Shown in pieces: positions 22,803 through 34,800 of a DNA stretch of 64,000 nucleotides (positions within the stretch are counted from its first letter, which is position 1; every line of letters begins with the position of its first letter). The position numbers and the translations under genes are program-made. This DNA comes from Tricholomella constricta. Lineage: Eukaryota > Basidiomycota > Agaricomycetes > Agaricales > Lyophyllaceae. The DNA is taken from contig JAACJP010000004.1 of assembly GCA_013368375.1 (NCBI GenBank), positions 868,001 through 932,000 of the forward strand, in the 5' to 3' direction. The notes under the pieces were generated by a model. It ran no database searches. It worked only from the letters and a program-made list of their open reading frames with translations, and was not told the DNA's origin.

Positions 22803-23711
22803 TCCTCAACTGCCCTGCGCTCCAGAGCGGCGGCCTTGTTCTCCTCGGCCTTTCTCGCATTGATCTTGGCTTTTCGCTCCGACTCAGCGATGCGTCTGAG
22901 ACGCTCATACACTTCGATGAAGTGGCCTCCAACGTCGACAAACTTCATTGATGGCCGGCCATCTTTGGTGACAAATTGAACCTTCTCCTTGGGGGTTGTA
23001 CTGTCCTTGACACGAGGCATGAGCCTGGGGTTCGACTTGTACGCCTCTTCAGTCTTGGCGTAGCGTTTGGCTGCTGTTTGCCTTGTTCGAGAGATGCTGG
23101 AACGATAGGTTCCCGAAGAAGCAGCAGTCAGCTGGCGAAACGATTCCCAAATATCACATAAAACGCGACCGGCCGTCCTCAGATACTGACTCCCAGTATA
23201 GTTGTTGATAACGTTGTCGAGCAGCGTAACGGTTCTCGTCTTCTTCGAGTTGATCAGCCTGGTGAGCATCCTTCCTGGTTAAACATGTCAAATCATGGAG
23301 AAAGTAACCTTCTGCATAACAAAAATAAGCCGGAAGAGGGTCCGTAAATGGAAGGACGCGTCGCAAAGATACAAGTACCTGAAGGATAAGAGAAAGTATC
23401 AGTAATCGAGAATCCGGAAAGATGAATGTTGTAAGAAATTCAGGCGGCCATGAAATGGTACATTTAACTATAGGTTTAGGTGTCTTAAAGAAATCGTATG
23501 AACCATCATCGAAACACAATCGCTGCGCGATAGTGAATGGAAGATAACGAGAAACCAACCATGATTCAATCAGCCGCATTATCGCATTAACACGTTTCAA
23601 GCTCAGATGATATGGTTGCGAAAGCACTCGAACGTTGTTCGGTGCGTCAGCCTTCCGGTACTTCTCACCAACAGAATGCATGAATTCATTGTAGGTCTCT
23701 GATTGCCGGCC
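22803..23711 (-). pseudogene. Decayed partial copy of the mS45/Bot1p gene
   Basis: This stretch is a truncated copy of the intact gene at 26716..28292, read on the same strand. Damage is visible at several points: the 7 bp holding the normal stop region is lost, so the frame runs on past residue RRA; the splice donor after EDGR is changed and the acceptor AG before EPIVPAS is lost; about 240 bp including the GKTLQTGF exon start is deleted; and about 190 bp including PFPMNPSFKPP is deleted. The 5' end is replaced near 23708-23713 by a piece of an unrelated gene. It lies between P450 copies A and B, so it probably arose with their duplication and cannot encode a working ribosomal protein. Confidence 0.88.
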
Positions 23712-23834
23712 TTGAGAGCGTTCCGCTCGACCATCGTCAACGCTGCCCTTCCCTCTGCACGAACAGGCGCCTGTGAAGTGCTCCCACTCAAAGACATCCG
23801 GGCCATTATACGTCCTAATTGTAGAGAGGCAATC
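23712..23834 (-). pseudogene. Fragment of the orphan gene family at 57070, fused to the mS45 pseudogene
   Basis: Read on the minus strand, about 125 bp encode DCLSTIRTYNGPDVFEWEHF then TGACSCRGKG, matching residues ~93-133 of the protein at 57070..58014 (DCLSYNQEVYGPDIWGWEQF). I judge nucleotide identity to be roughly 80-85% by eye. The fragment joins the mS45 remnant at gccggcctt and stays open across the join. Confidence 0.8.
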
Positions 23835-23871
23835 TTTGGTCTGGTCTTTCAATCTCATTCATGAAAGAAAG

Positions 23872-23892
23872 CCCAGCTCAGAATGGACGACG
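23872..23892. repeat. Short inverted piece of P450 upstream sequence
   Basis: The 19-20 bp cccagctcagaatggacga also occurs in the upstream flank of P450 copy C at about 61009..61028, and a diverged version lies upstream of copy A. Here it is inverted relative to the adjacent P450 copy B and sits directly 5' of the chimeric pseudogene. Confidence 0.6.
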
Positions 23893-23979
23893 ACCCTCTC
23901 CGCTTGGCCCCATCTGATAAATCACATGTCGCGGTTACTCAATCCTCTCACATTTGAACTGAAAGTCAATATGACTTAA

Positions 23980-26520
23980 GGAATGCATACTATAGAACAC
24001 ATGATGGTGTCAGTTGCATGCTTTTCCAGTATTCTTCCTGCTTCTCCTTCCCACCGTATGACAGCCCGTGCTCCACACCAGGTTTTAAAACAGCAGAGGT
24101 TTTCAAGACCATTGTCAACTTATCCTCCGTTGCCAATTTTCCCCATTGTCTGACAGGGAGGCCTCATGTCATTGCCAAGTTTACTCATTATCATAGTCCT
24201 CGTTGGAATACTGGTCAGAAGGTGGCAAAAATCTTCCGCAAGACTTCCGTATCCACCTGGCCCAGAGCCAAGCTTGATTTCGGGAAATGCTCGCGACCTC
24301 CCGGCTGAAAAGCCCTGGCTTACCTACTCTCGTTGGGCCAAGCAGTACGGTACGCAGAGCATCTTATTATCGAGTAGCAATGTACCACACTGACACTCAA
24401 ATTTAATATTCAGGCAGTGTTTTCCATCTCAGGGAGTATCATCAGCATATCATCGTGGTCAATTCTTTGAAAGATGCGATGGCACTTTTTGAGAAGCGGT
24501 CTCGAATCTACTCTGATCGTCCTGCGGTGACCATGGTCGATCTGTATGGTGATGTTGGTTCACAGTTTGTTCTTCCTTTAACTCTCCTCTGTAGCATGGG
24601 GTGGGATTTCAATGCCGGACTTATACGCTATGGCGACAAATGGCGCCGCCACAGAAGATTGTTTCAAGAGAATTTCAGAAAAGGCGCTTCGGTCAACTAT
24701 CGACCCCTACAGACCAGGGAAATACACAATTTACTTCAAAAGTTGCTTCTCACTCCGGACAGTTTCATGCTCCACTATAGAACGTCGGTTGAGCAAATTC
24801 AATTTATTTTTTCATCTTATTAAACGTCCTCCGAGACAGTGTCGCTGCTGCAATAGTAATGGCCACCATGTATGATCATGACATTTCGGAAATCAATTTG
24901 GAAAGGTTTGTCACCGTTGCCGAGCAAGCAGTCAGCAAAATCAGCGACGCTTTCTTGCCTGGAGCTGCGGCTGTCAATACCTTCCCCTTCCTCCAACATC
25001 TGCCGTCATGGTTCCCTGGGACCGGATTCAGGGCCTTTGCTGAGGGGTGCAAGGTTTACACAGATGAGATGCAGAACGTTCCCTTCGAATTCGTGAAGGA
25101 GAGAATGGTACGACGGGCGAAGTTGTTTGCATTATGATTGATATCAATGACAACTATGAAGGCTTCCGGAGCAGCGATATCGGCTCTTACAGCTACGCTT
25201 CTAGAGAGGAACAACGCTCGGGGTGGCTCAACGGAAGCGGAAGCAGACATAAAAGCTATCACAGCAACTGCGTTTGCGGGTGAGGCCCTATTTCTCGACG
25301 TATGACTCTCCTCAGGCTAACGAAACCCTTCAACCCTGACGAGCAGGAGGCGCGGACACTGTAAGTAGTCCAACTAACATCGACGTTATGTCTGTTTTGA
25401 AGCATATAACAAGACGGTCTCGGCTTTGGGCACTTTCTTCTATGCGATGTTGGTCAATTCCGACGCACAACGAAAGGCCCAGGAAGAAATTGATACCGTT
25501 GTTGGGACAAACCGTCTGCCGGACTACGATGATCGCCCGACGCTACCATATATTGAGGCCATTTATCGAGAAGTCATGAGGTGGCGGCCTGTCACACCTC
25601 TGGGTATCTCGCATGCTACCAGCGAAGAAGACATTTACGAAGGACATTATATACCCGAAGGTCCGTCGTCAGTCGGCCTCTCGAGCAATTCTATTCACCC
25701 TTTCTTTAGGCTCCGTAGTCATGCCTAACGTCTGGTCTGTACAAGAGAGAGCTGGGTATGGGTATTTTCAGCCTCTGATAACGATGACAGGGCCATGGCA
25801 CACGATGAATCCATATATCAACAACCCGACTTATTCCGCCCCGAGCGATTTATTGACGAAAACGGGCAGGTCAACGACGACGACCTGATTCTTACATTTG
25901 GATTTGGCAGACGGTGAGCGAAAGCCTGCTTTCGACTGCTACTTCATGGACCAGTGGCATGTAGGATGTGTCCTGGCCGCCACATGGCAGAGGCAACTGT
26001 AAGCAAGTTGTTTCTTGAAACTTCATGAAATTTTCCCAACGCAATATTGACAGGTCTGGCTGACCATTGTAACCGTTCTATCCACGTTCGACATAACCAA
26101 AGCAAAGGATGAAGACGGCAACGAAATTCCTGTGGATGACGATTACTCAGATGGCGTCGTAAGGTGTGCATTCCTTACATTCGCTGTGAAGCGATCTAAT
26201 TTATCTTTATGGTTAGCCACAAACTTCCGTTTCAGTGCTCCATCACGCCTCGTTCAGCGGCAGCACGAGATCTGATTTTGAAGGCCAACGTTACTTATGA
26301 CCGTTAAAAATATGATTTCTAGGTACCATCCAACTCTCTTAGCGTGTATATATGTACGATGACCGTGGGGCGTTGATGAATACATGTATTTGACATTTGC
26401 ATGCAGCACAAGCCAAGTCCAAGTCGAGTTGATTGATAGATAGTGGATCATTGTGGTCCCACGGCGGCCACGCACCATGCGCTACTCCGACTTGTCCATC
26501 GTGCATAAGCTTTACGTTCG
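23980..26520 (+). repeat. P450 duplication module, copy B
   Basis: A near-identical repeat of module A with a start-codon offset of 3830 bp (20336 to 24166). It has a shorter upstream flank than A and C, starting about gaatgcatactatagaacac at 23981. The downstream flank stays similar to about 26520, where the intact mS45 gene follows. Confidence 0.8.
24166..26307 (+). CDS. Cytochrome P450 monooxygenase, copy B
   Basis: Same twelve-exon layout as copy A, from ATG 24166 to TAA 26305..26307, with no disabling change. Membrane anchor, proline hinge, I-helix GGADTT, ExxR EVMR and heme loop FGFGRRMCPGRHMAE are all kept. Differences from A are scattered conservative changes (for example VLVGILVRRWQK for VLVGVLVRRWQT, and a different last few residues, ANVTYDR). 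Introns are also almost identical, so the duplication is recent or the copies are homogenised by gene conversion. The 14-nt exon is 25347..25360. Probably a microsomal oxidase of the same substrate class as copy A. Confidence 0.9.
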
Positions 26521-26715
26521 ACGACGACGTCGCCGTAAGCAACAAAAGCCGCAATTGCAACATTTTTTCGACGCTTAAAAGCCTCAAAACAAAACGTTGA
26601 ATGTAAATGGCATGTGTTGCCGTCCGAGTGGGTGTTAGCGCCATAATCGATTATTATATGTAGGAATTGCGACATGCAAAGACAGCAAATATGTAGTGAT
26701 ACGGTAAGATTGTCC

Positions 26716-28292
26716 TCAACTCCTTGCTGCCCTGCGCTCCAGAGCGGCGGCCTTTTTTTCCTCGACCTTTCTCGCATTAATCTTGGCCCTTCGCTCCGAC
26801 TCAGCAATGCGTCTGAGACGCTCATCCACTTCGATGAAGTGGCCTCCAACATCAACAAACTTCATTGATGGCCGACCATCCTTGGTGACAACCTGAACCT
26901 TCTCCTTGGGTGTCCGGGTTATACTGTCCTTAACACGAGGCATGAGCCTGGGGTTCGACTTGTACGCCTCTTCAGCCTTGGCGTAGCGTTTGGCTGTTGA
27001 TTTGGCATGTTCGAGAGACGCTGGAACGATAGGTTCCTAAAGAGGCAGGCAGCAGTCAGCTGGCGAAACGATTCCCAAATATCACATAAAACGTACCCGG
27101 CCGTCCTCAGGTACAGACTCCCAGTAAAGTTGTTGATAACGTTGTCGAGCAGCGTCACGGTTCTCTTCTTGCTCGAGTTGATCAGCCTCGTGAGCATCCT
27201 TCCTGAGCTCGGCAGACAACTGGACATCTGAAGAGTCAACGCCAAGGATATGCTCCATGCCGACAAGGAAGCCTGTTTGAAGAGTCTTTCCCTGGAGTGA
27301 CAAGGTGTGTTAGAAATCGGAATGACGATGCGACAGAAGAGCAGGGATCAGATGGGGTTGCAAAACGGTTTATAACCAGAGTCTGGGTGATGTAAGGCAC
27401 CACAGACGTCTTCCATTTCGCGAATGAATGTTTTATAATCTCATCACAGAAAGCCTGGCGGAACGTGTCGAAGAATGGAGAGAACTAACCTTCTACATAA
27501 CAAGGATAAGCCGAAAGAGGGTCAGTAAATGGAAGGACGCGTCGCATAAATTCAAGTACCTGAAGGATAAAAAAAATGAATCAGTGATCGAGAATGCGGA
27601 AAAATAGAGGTTGTAAGAAATTCAGGAGGCCATGAAATGGTACATTTAACCATAGGTTTAGGTGTCTTCAAGACTAATCGTTTAAACATCATTGAAAGAC
27701 GATCGCTGTGCGATAGTGAATGGAAGGTAAGGAGAAACCAACCTTGATCCAATCCTGCTCCATCCCTTTCAGCCGCAGTATCGCGTCAACACGTTTCAAG
27801 CTCAGATGATACCGTTGCGAAAGCACCCGAACATTGTTGTTCACTGGGTCCAGCATGTAGCTACGGTATATCATAGTTCGCACAGCATCTGAGACAGGTG
27901 CCGGGGGCTTGAAGGAAGGGTTCATCGGGAAAGGCTGAAGAAAATTTTGAGTTGGCTGATTGAGTAGGCGAAACATAGCGAAGAATGACGAACTCAACTA
28001 CTGCTCCACCGAGCCATTTGTTCGGTGCGTCAGCCTTCCGGTACTTCTCACCAACGGAATTCATAAATTCATTGTAGGTCTCTGGTTGCCGGCCTTCTTC
28101 CTCTGGGGTAGCCTCCAGCTTCTGAAAGATCTGCTCGACGGGATCCTGGAGGTCCGATTCCGTAGGAGGTTCGGGAGCAAGTTCTGAGCGAATTGAAGGG
28201 GTATAGGAAATGCTACGTCGGCCACATAGTCCAGAAAATGGTCGCGAACATGTCCGGACACATTTTGGTGCACGTCGAAGTTGGGAGAACAT
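26716..28292 (-). CDS. Mitochondrial small-subunit ribosomal protein mS45 (Bot1p family)
   Basis: The N-terminus is Arg/Ser-rich and fits a mitochondrial presequence (MFSQLRRAPKCVRTCSRPFS). It is followed by the family core: KYRKADAPNKWLGG, PFPMNPSFKPPAPVSDAVR, and VRVLSQRYHLSLKRVDAILR. This matches the fungal Bot1p/mS45 (yeast Mrps35) family, a mitoribosome component needed for mitochondrial translation. Firm exons are 28002..28292, 27743..27934, 27097..27291 and 26716..27036. Between 27490 and 27561 there may be one more small exon (VLEFMRRVLPFTDPL); whether it is spliced in is unclear. The C-terminus is a highly charged helix (AESERRAKINARKVEEKKAA). The gene is head to head with the methyltransferase at 28449. 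A broken copy lies upstream at 22803. Confidence 0.82.
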
Positions 28293-28448
28293 GGCGATTC
28301 GTAGACAAAAACTTTGAACGATTTTTTGGCTACGGCCACGTGATGTTTCTTTATGGCCGGCTTTATTAGATCGGAGCTCATTAACATTGATCAACGTATC
28401 CATCTCTCCCACTATTTCTCATTTAGCCTCAGCCTCAACTCTCCTTGA
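28293..28448. promoter_or_regulatory. Shared divergent promoter, mS45 and EFM3-like genes
   Basis: 156 bp separate two divergent start codons, so both promoters must overlap here. Confidence 0.5.
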
Positions 28449-29916
28449 ATGACTGTCAGGTTGGAACTTTTCGACATTCTTCGCGCATTTGCCTGCTTGG
28501 TACCCCCAAGTAAAATTTCGTTCCCAAGGGATCTCTCGTCTCCTAGTGTGCATGAATTTATCCTCGAACACATTCTTTTGAACCCCCATTTCCTTCGATA
28601 TCCGCCTTCTGAGCAGTATCAGAAACTGTTTTGGAAATGGGCCATTTATCACCTAGAAAATATGGCGCCTGTGGAGGCATGTACACATCAACATCGAAAC
28701 GCTGGTTCCTCGTATAATTGTATTTTGCTTCAGGACTTCGAAGTCGATCCTCGTATCTATGAACATTATCTGACTCTGTTGCCTTCTTCAGGCCTGTGTG
28801 TATCATTGCTGGTGTCTGCCTTCTTGTAACGAACTAAATCTAGGGCGCCTGGCACTGCGAAGCCAGACCACCGGGACCAAGTGTGTCCAAAAGGGCTTCC
28901 TCTTCAAAAGCCTCCAGCACCGTCCTATGTCACTCATTTTTGGAGGCCTTCTGAATGCCCTCTGACAGATAGCTGTGATCACAAGGCTCGAGTCCGAGTA
29001 GTTCAACTGGAAGAATATGAGACCATCACTTTACTCGAATCACGGACGACCATTGAGAGTGGAACGACAGGCTTGCGGACCTGGCTCGCCAGTTTTGTGC
29101 TGTCCCAGTATCTCATCGACCACACAGGTAAGATTACAGTCTACATCTGAAGATACAATACTTGAACCAGTGTCAATCGTCAAGAATTGTTGAAAAATCA
29201 ACGAATACTGGAGCTCGGTTCTGGCGTCGGATTCTTGGGGACTATCGTTGCACGCCTGCAGCAACTGGCTTCCTCTGACGCGTCGCGCTCGGCTCTCTGG
29301 TTAACGGATGTCAATGAGGATGTTCTCACAAGATGTAGAGACAATGTTCAAATGCAATGTAGTGCGTTTCCATCCAACTCCTGTTTCGATCTCCACCTTC
29401 AACGACACCTTAAAGACCGATCCTCCTCAAGCTCTAATGTTAACTATCGTTTCTTGGACTGGACTGATGCAGAGGATCCCGCTCGAGTTGCGCCTCTAAT
29501 ATCGCTCCTGCAAAACGAGATAGATGCAAACTTGATCCTAGGGGCTGATATTGTGTGTTCCACACTTCCACTTCATTGGTTTTCGGCATCTAAATACTAG
29601 GCAGATCTTTGACCCAACACTTATACGAGCTTTGACGGGCGTGTTACGTCTCGCTTTACAGCCAGGGCATGCAGGAACTCCAAAAACGGCCCTTATTGCA
29701 GCGACGATACGAAACCAAGAAACCTTCGATCACTTTGTTCATTTAGCGCAAGGCATGTTGCGTATTATTGTTTCCTCGTGTGACCACTGACTTTGAAGTC
29801 CAGGAGAGGCGCTTCAAGTGCAAGAAGTACGAATAGAGTCCCAACATACAGCATTTATGCAGGATATTGACAGCAACGCTGGTGAAAATGTCAAGATAGT
29901 CCAAATTACATTATGA
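28449..29916 (+). CDS. EFM3: FAM86/EFM3-type protein-lysine methyltransferase (probable eEF2 methyltransferase)
   Basis: Exons: 28449..28676, 28734..28795, 28844..29127, 29185..29552, 29605 onward, with a last intron ending at about 29803. The protein has an N-terminal helical FAM86-type region, then ETITLLESRTTIESGTTGLR leading to TW, the family signature. The SAM-binding motif I is ILELGSGVGFLG, the acidic loop is WLTDVNEDVLTRCRDNVQ, and a post-motif LILGADIIFDPTLI is completed by splicing. This seven-beta-strand family includes yeast Efm3 and human EEF2KMT, which trimethylate a lysine of elongation factor 2. Two introns are ambiguous: after residue ~76 and after FVHLAQ the best reading uses GC donors (gcatgt); weak GT alternatives exist. 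The gene shares a 156-bp divergent promoter with mS45. Confidence 0.85.
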
Positions 29917-30034
29917 ATTGCATCTGTGATTATGTGTGTAGATGCACTCCAGTTTCCACTCCAGTTTCCACCCTTCGTAATCCAAGATGTAGTCCACAGA
30001 TATATATAAAAAAAGCCCGCCTTGGAAGTGAACC

Positions 30035-31328
30035 TCAACTACTCATCTTCACGCTGCCACAAAATTGACACATCCAACGCTCATGGGGTATATCAGTCTC
30101 GCCACACGTCCAGCACACCCAACCCAAGCTCCTGTCGGAAGGCCGGACCGTGGAGCACGCGTCGCACTGCAGTGCCGTAGGCTGGTTGAGCAAAGTACAG
30201 ACTGGACATGGCCACTCGGGAGAGGTCTGAGAAATTTTGTTCCGAGTCAACGAACTAGAATGACCAGGGGTCAGCGCTGATGTTGTCGCAGTGCTCAGCT
30301 TGGTAGAGGTCGACGCAGATGTCCGCTTAGTCTGTGGAAGAACCGCCTTCGAAGACCCCGCCAAAGGCCTTTTCTGCGCGTCTTTTGACTCTGAGTCATC
30401 CATTGTCAGAGCAATGACACGGTCCTCAATACTCTCCTTTGCGGCTTTCGCTGCCTCGCGATCGGCTTCTGCCCCAGATGCACAACCTTTTTCGTCGCGT
30501 GCTCTGCGCTCTGCAGCCTTTCGAAGAAACATATCAATGGCCCCTCTCATATGGAAGAGCAATTAAAGAACAGTCACCTGCGCAGCAAGTTCTCTTGGGC
30601 TCAGGCCCTTGGTATTAATTCTGCCGCCCAGTCGACCACCTCTACCCAGGACACGCGAAGTCTGCCTTCGCTTCTCCGCAGCTTCGAGCGCTTTCAACCG
30701 GGCCAAATGTGGCGGCAGATCATGAGACACATCAGCACCTACGCGGTGCCCTTTCGAGAAGAATCCCTCCCCAGCGTAGCCCGACCGCTGCAGGGCATCG
30801 TACTCGTCCTGGAGTTCGGACAAGAACTTGTAAAAGTTCTCATTATGCGGGCCGTGTACGTTGTGTGTTAACTATGTGGATGATATGGTTATCTGCTTTA
30901 AAGTGATTATTTTGAGCGTAATTGACCTCGTGAAGCATTGTCTGCACGACATCGTCTTCATCATAGAATGTATCGGGTGCATGCGCTGGGCGCAAACGCA
31001 GACAGATCTTTTGTCCCATATTAATATCTTCGTGCAATGGATCAGCGATGCCTGGATAAGCTCCAGGATAAGAACTACATACTAAGGCCTGGCGGGTATA
31101 CATGCGTCGAACGTCTGTTACTCAAACCAGGGATCCACGTAGGGACAACGACCTACCTAGGAGACTTGGGTTTTCTGGAAAGAACTCAGCCAACACTGGC
31201 AGATTCCAATTATGTTTCCGCATGATTGGCTTCACCAACGACGCGATGCGCTGAAGGAATGGCAGAGCGCGATCGGCCTTTGGTTTGTCCTTGAGGTGCG
31301 TGAATGCCTGCACAAAAACTTGTGTCAT
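30035..31328 (-). CDS. WSS1: WLM-domain metalloprotease WSS1/SPRTN-like (DNA-protein crosslink repair)
   Basis: Four exons, 31157..31328, 30927..31027, 30578..30871 and 30035..30517, give 349 residues. The WLM domain covers about residues 1-150, with ICLRLRPAHAPDTF then the zinc-binding HExxH helix MLHELTHNVHGPHNE, whose motif is split by an intron (HE in exon 2, LTHN in exon 3). After it comes SGYAGEGFFSKGHRVG, typical of WSS1 proteins. The C-terminus has two RanBP2-type zinc ribbons (WPCPVCTLLNQPTALQCDAC and WVCWTCGETDIPHERWMCQFC in part), matching proteins that bind SUMO or ubiquitinated targets. WSS1 degrades proteins crosslinked to DNA. The middle is Ser/Thr/Lys-rich. The second exon start (31027) follows a 129-nt intron and is the least certain junction. 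Confidence 0.92.
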
Positions 31329-31847
31329 GGGAAATCTCTATATGATGGTACGAATGATGGTAAGATGAAGGCGGTTTAGGAAGACGTCTAGGCGCTTTGC
31401 GAAAGGGAGGAGCCAATTAATTAGACGCGTAAGCCAAATCATGTGACGTGAGTTTCTTAATTAGGACGACGCGTTTCAGCACGCGATTTCGGATGGTCAT
31501 GATCTCAATGGGGTACTTCAAACGGATAAACTTGATGTCAACAATCTAACTAATCATTCAAGCCAATGTCCATGGGCACGAGTGACAGATGTAAGATGTA
31601 AAAGGCGTTGAACATGATGGTGATGCAACATGCAATAACGTATAATAAAAAAAATCCATGATGTATGACAGCAATTATCGGTAAGAACAACATTAGCGTG
31701 TGGGTGGATGTAGACAAAAAAGACAACAAAGAAGCAAGAAATGATGTCTGATAATATGATAGGCTAACCTGAGATGCGATATTGATACAGTGGCTTGATG
31801 CTTAGTGATCGTGATTTGCGACTGGAGGGAAGGCGTAGAACTTGGCG
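31329..31847. other. Intergenic spacer
   Basis: 519 bp between the WSS1 start and the end of the upstream-lying minus-strand methyltransferase gene. AT-rich; I see no gene. Confidence 0.5.
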
Positions 31848-34800
31848 CTAGCGCAGGGGACTCGGCGGGGGGGACCGCGGGAACCTCAGCGTCGACAGGG
31901 AATACTCGCCCGTCTTGATAGCCTCGTAGACACGCAGCGTCCGCACGTGCGTGAGGTCGTCACTCTTGTAATGGTGCGATGGTGGTGGCTCAGCAGTGTC
32001 AGGTGGCATGTCAGAGATCATCATCGAGTTTCGGAAGGTGGCAGACTTGGGAGTGTCGCCGGATCTGGGAATGGGTGCGGGATTGACAGCGTCGGCATCA
32101 GGGTCGGTTGTATCCCATTCGAGAATCTCAGATGGCCAACTGAAACGACGCCGGCGGAAACTAGGGTGTTTGTACAGATCAGATCAGCTACACATGCGCG
32201 TCGAGATGGAAAAAAGAAGGACAATCACCATTCGTAATCCCAGAGTGCCTGGTCAAGACCCTCGTCGCTTTCCATCCTAGTCCCGTCTTGATTGTAAAAT
32301 GATCCAATGAAGTCTGCAAGCGCGGGTTTGCATCCAATGAGTGTATGTACGTTCTTGCAGGCATGCATCTCCAGTTCGGTGGGGGACAGAGGAATAAACT
32401 TGGAAGGCCAAACGATCAGGCCGGGTGATTGAATAGGTCCTGAAGGATTCGAGACGAGTGTCGATGACGAAGACTGGGGTCGACGGATGGAGGCCTTCGC
32501 CGAAGCTGCCGCCTCAGTTAATGCCGAGTAAGATATACCAAGGCGATGCGCTGCCTTAGCACTGAGCCTGCTTTCGTTGGCAAAATCCTGACTGTTCCTT
32601 TCAGCTATGGGAGGGGCGGCTGAAGAGATGGCAGGAGAGGGGGGCGAGGGATTCGGACAGGAGATATTCGATGTTTCCGACCCGGAGTCAGAAGCCAGGG
32701 ATGGCGATGGCGACCGCGAAGACTCTTCGCTCTTCCGTTCGCATTCACCGGACATTGGAATGCCAAGACGCAATGCAGCTTTTGCGCTGACATTTTCTGG
32801 CATACGCAAAATGACCTTGGGAATGTCCTCGCGGATGCCCAGACGGCCGGCCGCTTTTGCACTGAGGCCTTCGGGAATACGCGTATCGGGCGACAAGGCA
32901 GCCTCCGTCGTCGGTGTCGATGCCTTGTTGTGTCGCTTGAGTCGCTTCTTCTCTTCCTTGTCGAAGTCCGCATTGAACCACGGTCTTGTGATCTCGTTGA
33001 TCCTCTGGCCAACTCCCTTCGAATCCAAACCCGATTTCTCGTCCTTCTCGCTGCCTTCAAAACTTCCAGACCCGCCAATGCTCTCAAAATCCAAGTGCGC
33101 ATCCTTGGGCGCTAGCTTCAGATGGTATGTTTTCAGCTTTTCCCCGTTGCCAAACACATGTTGCATGATATCGACGATAAATTCCGATGGGCGAGAGTGG
33201 ATGCCATATTTCTTATGTAGCATGTTTTGAAATACAGTTTCCATATCCCTGGAAGCCGCCGCATCAAGAGCCCATTCCGATGGTTGAGCAGTGTCGCGGG
33301 GCTTAATCGTCGCCGCTGAAGTCGGTGTTTTTGAATCTTCAAGTGCCCTTGATGGTGAAAGAGGCCTCTCGAGGCTGTTTCTATGAGCATCGGGCCCGGA
33401 TGTGGACAATCGTGTCCGATGTTCGTGGGAAGAGGACGAAGTATCTTCGTCGCCGATGAACGTCGACTCTGTCCTCAGGGAATCGGCATCATCGTTGTCA
33501 TCTCCCACCATCTCCCTCTCATCCCCCATCTCGAAAAACGAGATTCCTCTAGTAAGAACTGGCGGTTTTGGAGTGGAAAAAGATATAGAAACTGGCCGCG
33601 GTGCCGGTGGCGGAGCGTAAGGAAAGAAGATTTGGTCGTCGATGAGCTCTAGTCTGCCATCAACTGTGAGCACGCGATGTACTTCGGCCAGGACCATCTC
33701 CCATTTGTCGTACGGGATACAAAGGGAGAGATTGGCCATCCGCACGAGGTCGAACGTCTTTTCTGGGAACGGCCAAGGGCCTCTGAGGCTGCCAGAAAGG
33801 TCAGCGTGATTACAAAAATGACAAGGGTGTCGACGTACAAATTGCCTCGACTGAAGGTAATTCTGTCGTTGTTTCGCACCTCAGGAATCAAGACGTCGAC
33901 CATGTCAAAGCCAGTTATCGAGGACTGGACCCAACAATTGGCAGCCTCCAAAAGCCAATAGCCGGCGCCACATCCTACATCGAGGACGAAGAAGGGCACC
34001 TTTCTCCCATAGTCCCGGAAAGATGGATTTTCTAATGGGTTCAGTCGTCGTAATAAGATGTTTAAATGCCGGTCACTATGATATAAACGTTGTAAGAAAG
34101 TGTTCAGCACAGATAAGAGCGGAGGAACGCACTTTTCCAAGAGAATAGGATCGTATGCTTGCATGTAGGCGGCCTGGCTTCGGAAAGTATGGACTTTCAT
34201 ATTGTATCGTTTTGTCCAAACTGTCTTCCTGCTGTTTGCCCTGGACAGTTTGGGTCTCGGGGCCTTAAGCTGGAGTTGTCGATACTCTTCCTTCCGAAGA
34301 TCTTGCTCGGCAGCTCTTGCAGCCCTGTCTTTGGTGGCTGACAAAGACGCTATCGAGGGCACGACCAGATGTGACTGGGATGCTCCGTCTGAGGAAAGCG
34401 CTCTGACAGGCCGTGGAGGCGCATGGAGGGCTTCAGTGGCCACTGATTCAGAGGCAGCGGTAAGAAGTGACGCCAGAGATCGCTTCTTTTTCAGACCTTT
34501 AGGTTTATGCAAGGAAAAAAGGCCATGCGACGAAGTAGGCCGGTCATTAAAACGAATAGTGGGAGGTGGTACGAAGCTCATAGGCGAACACGGGCGGCCA
34601 CTGGGAGGGGAGAGAGACTTGACATGGTCGGATTTCTTTCGGGGCCGACTGATCTCCGTCTCCTTGCTCTTCTCTTTGAAACCAAAACCCATGCTGGAGA
34701 ACGATGCTGACCGAAAAATCGAGCGTGAAGCACGAACTGGTACAAGGTCTTCCTCTGACGGAAATTCGGAGAGATAAGAGAAGCGCCTGAGAGTGTAGTG

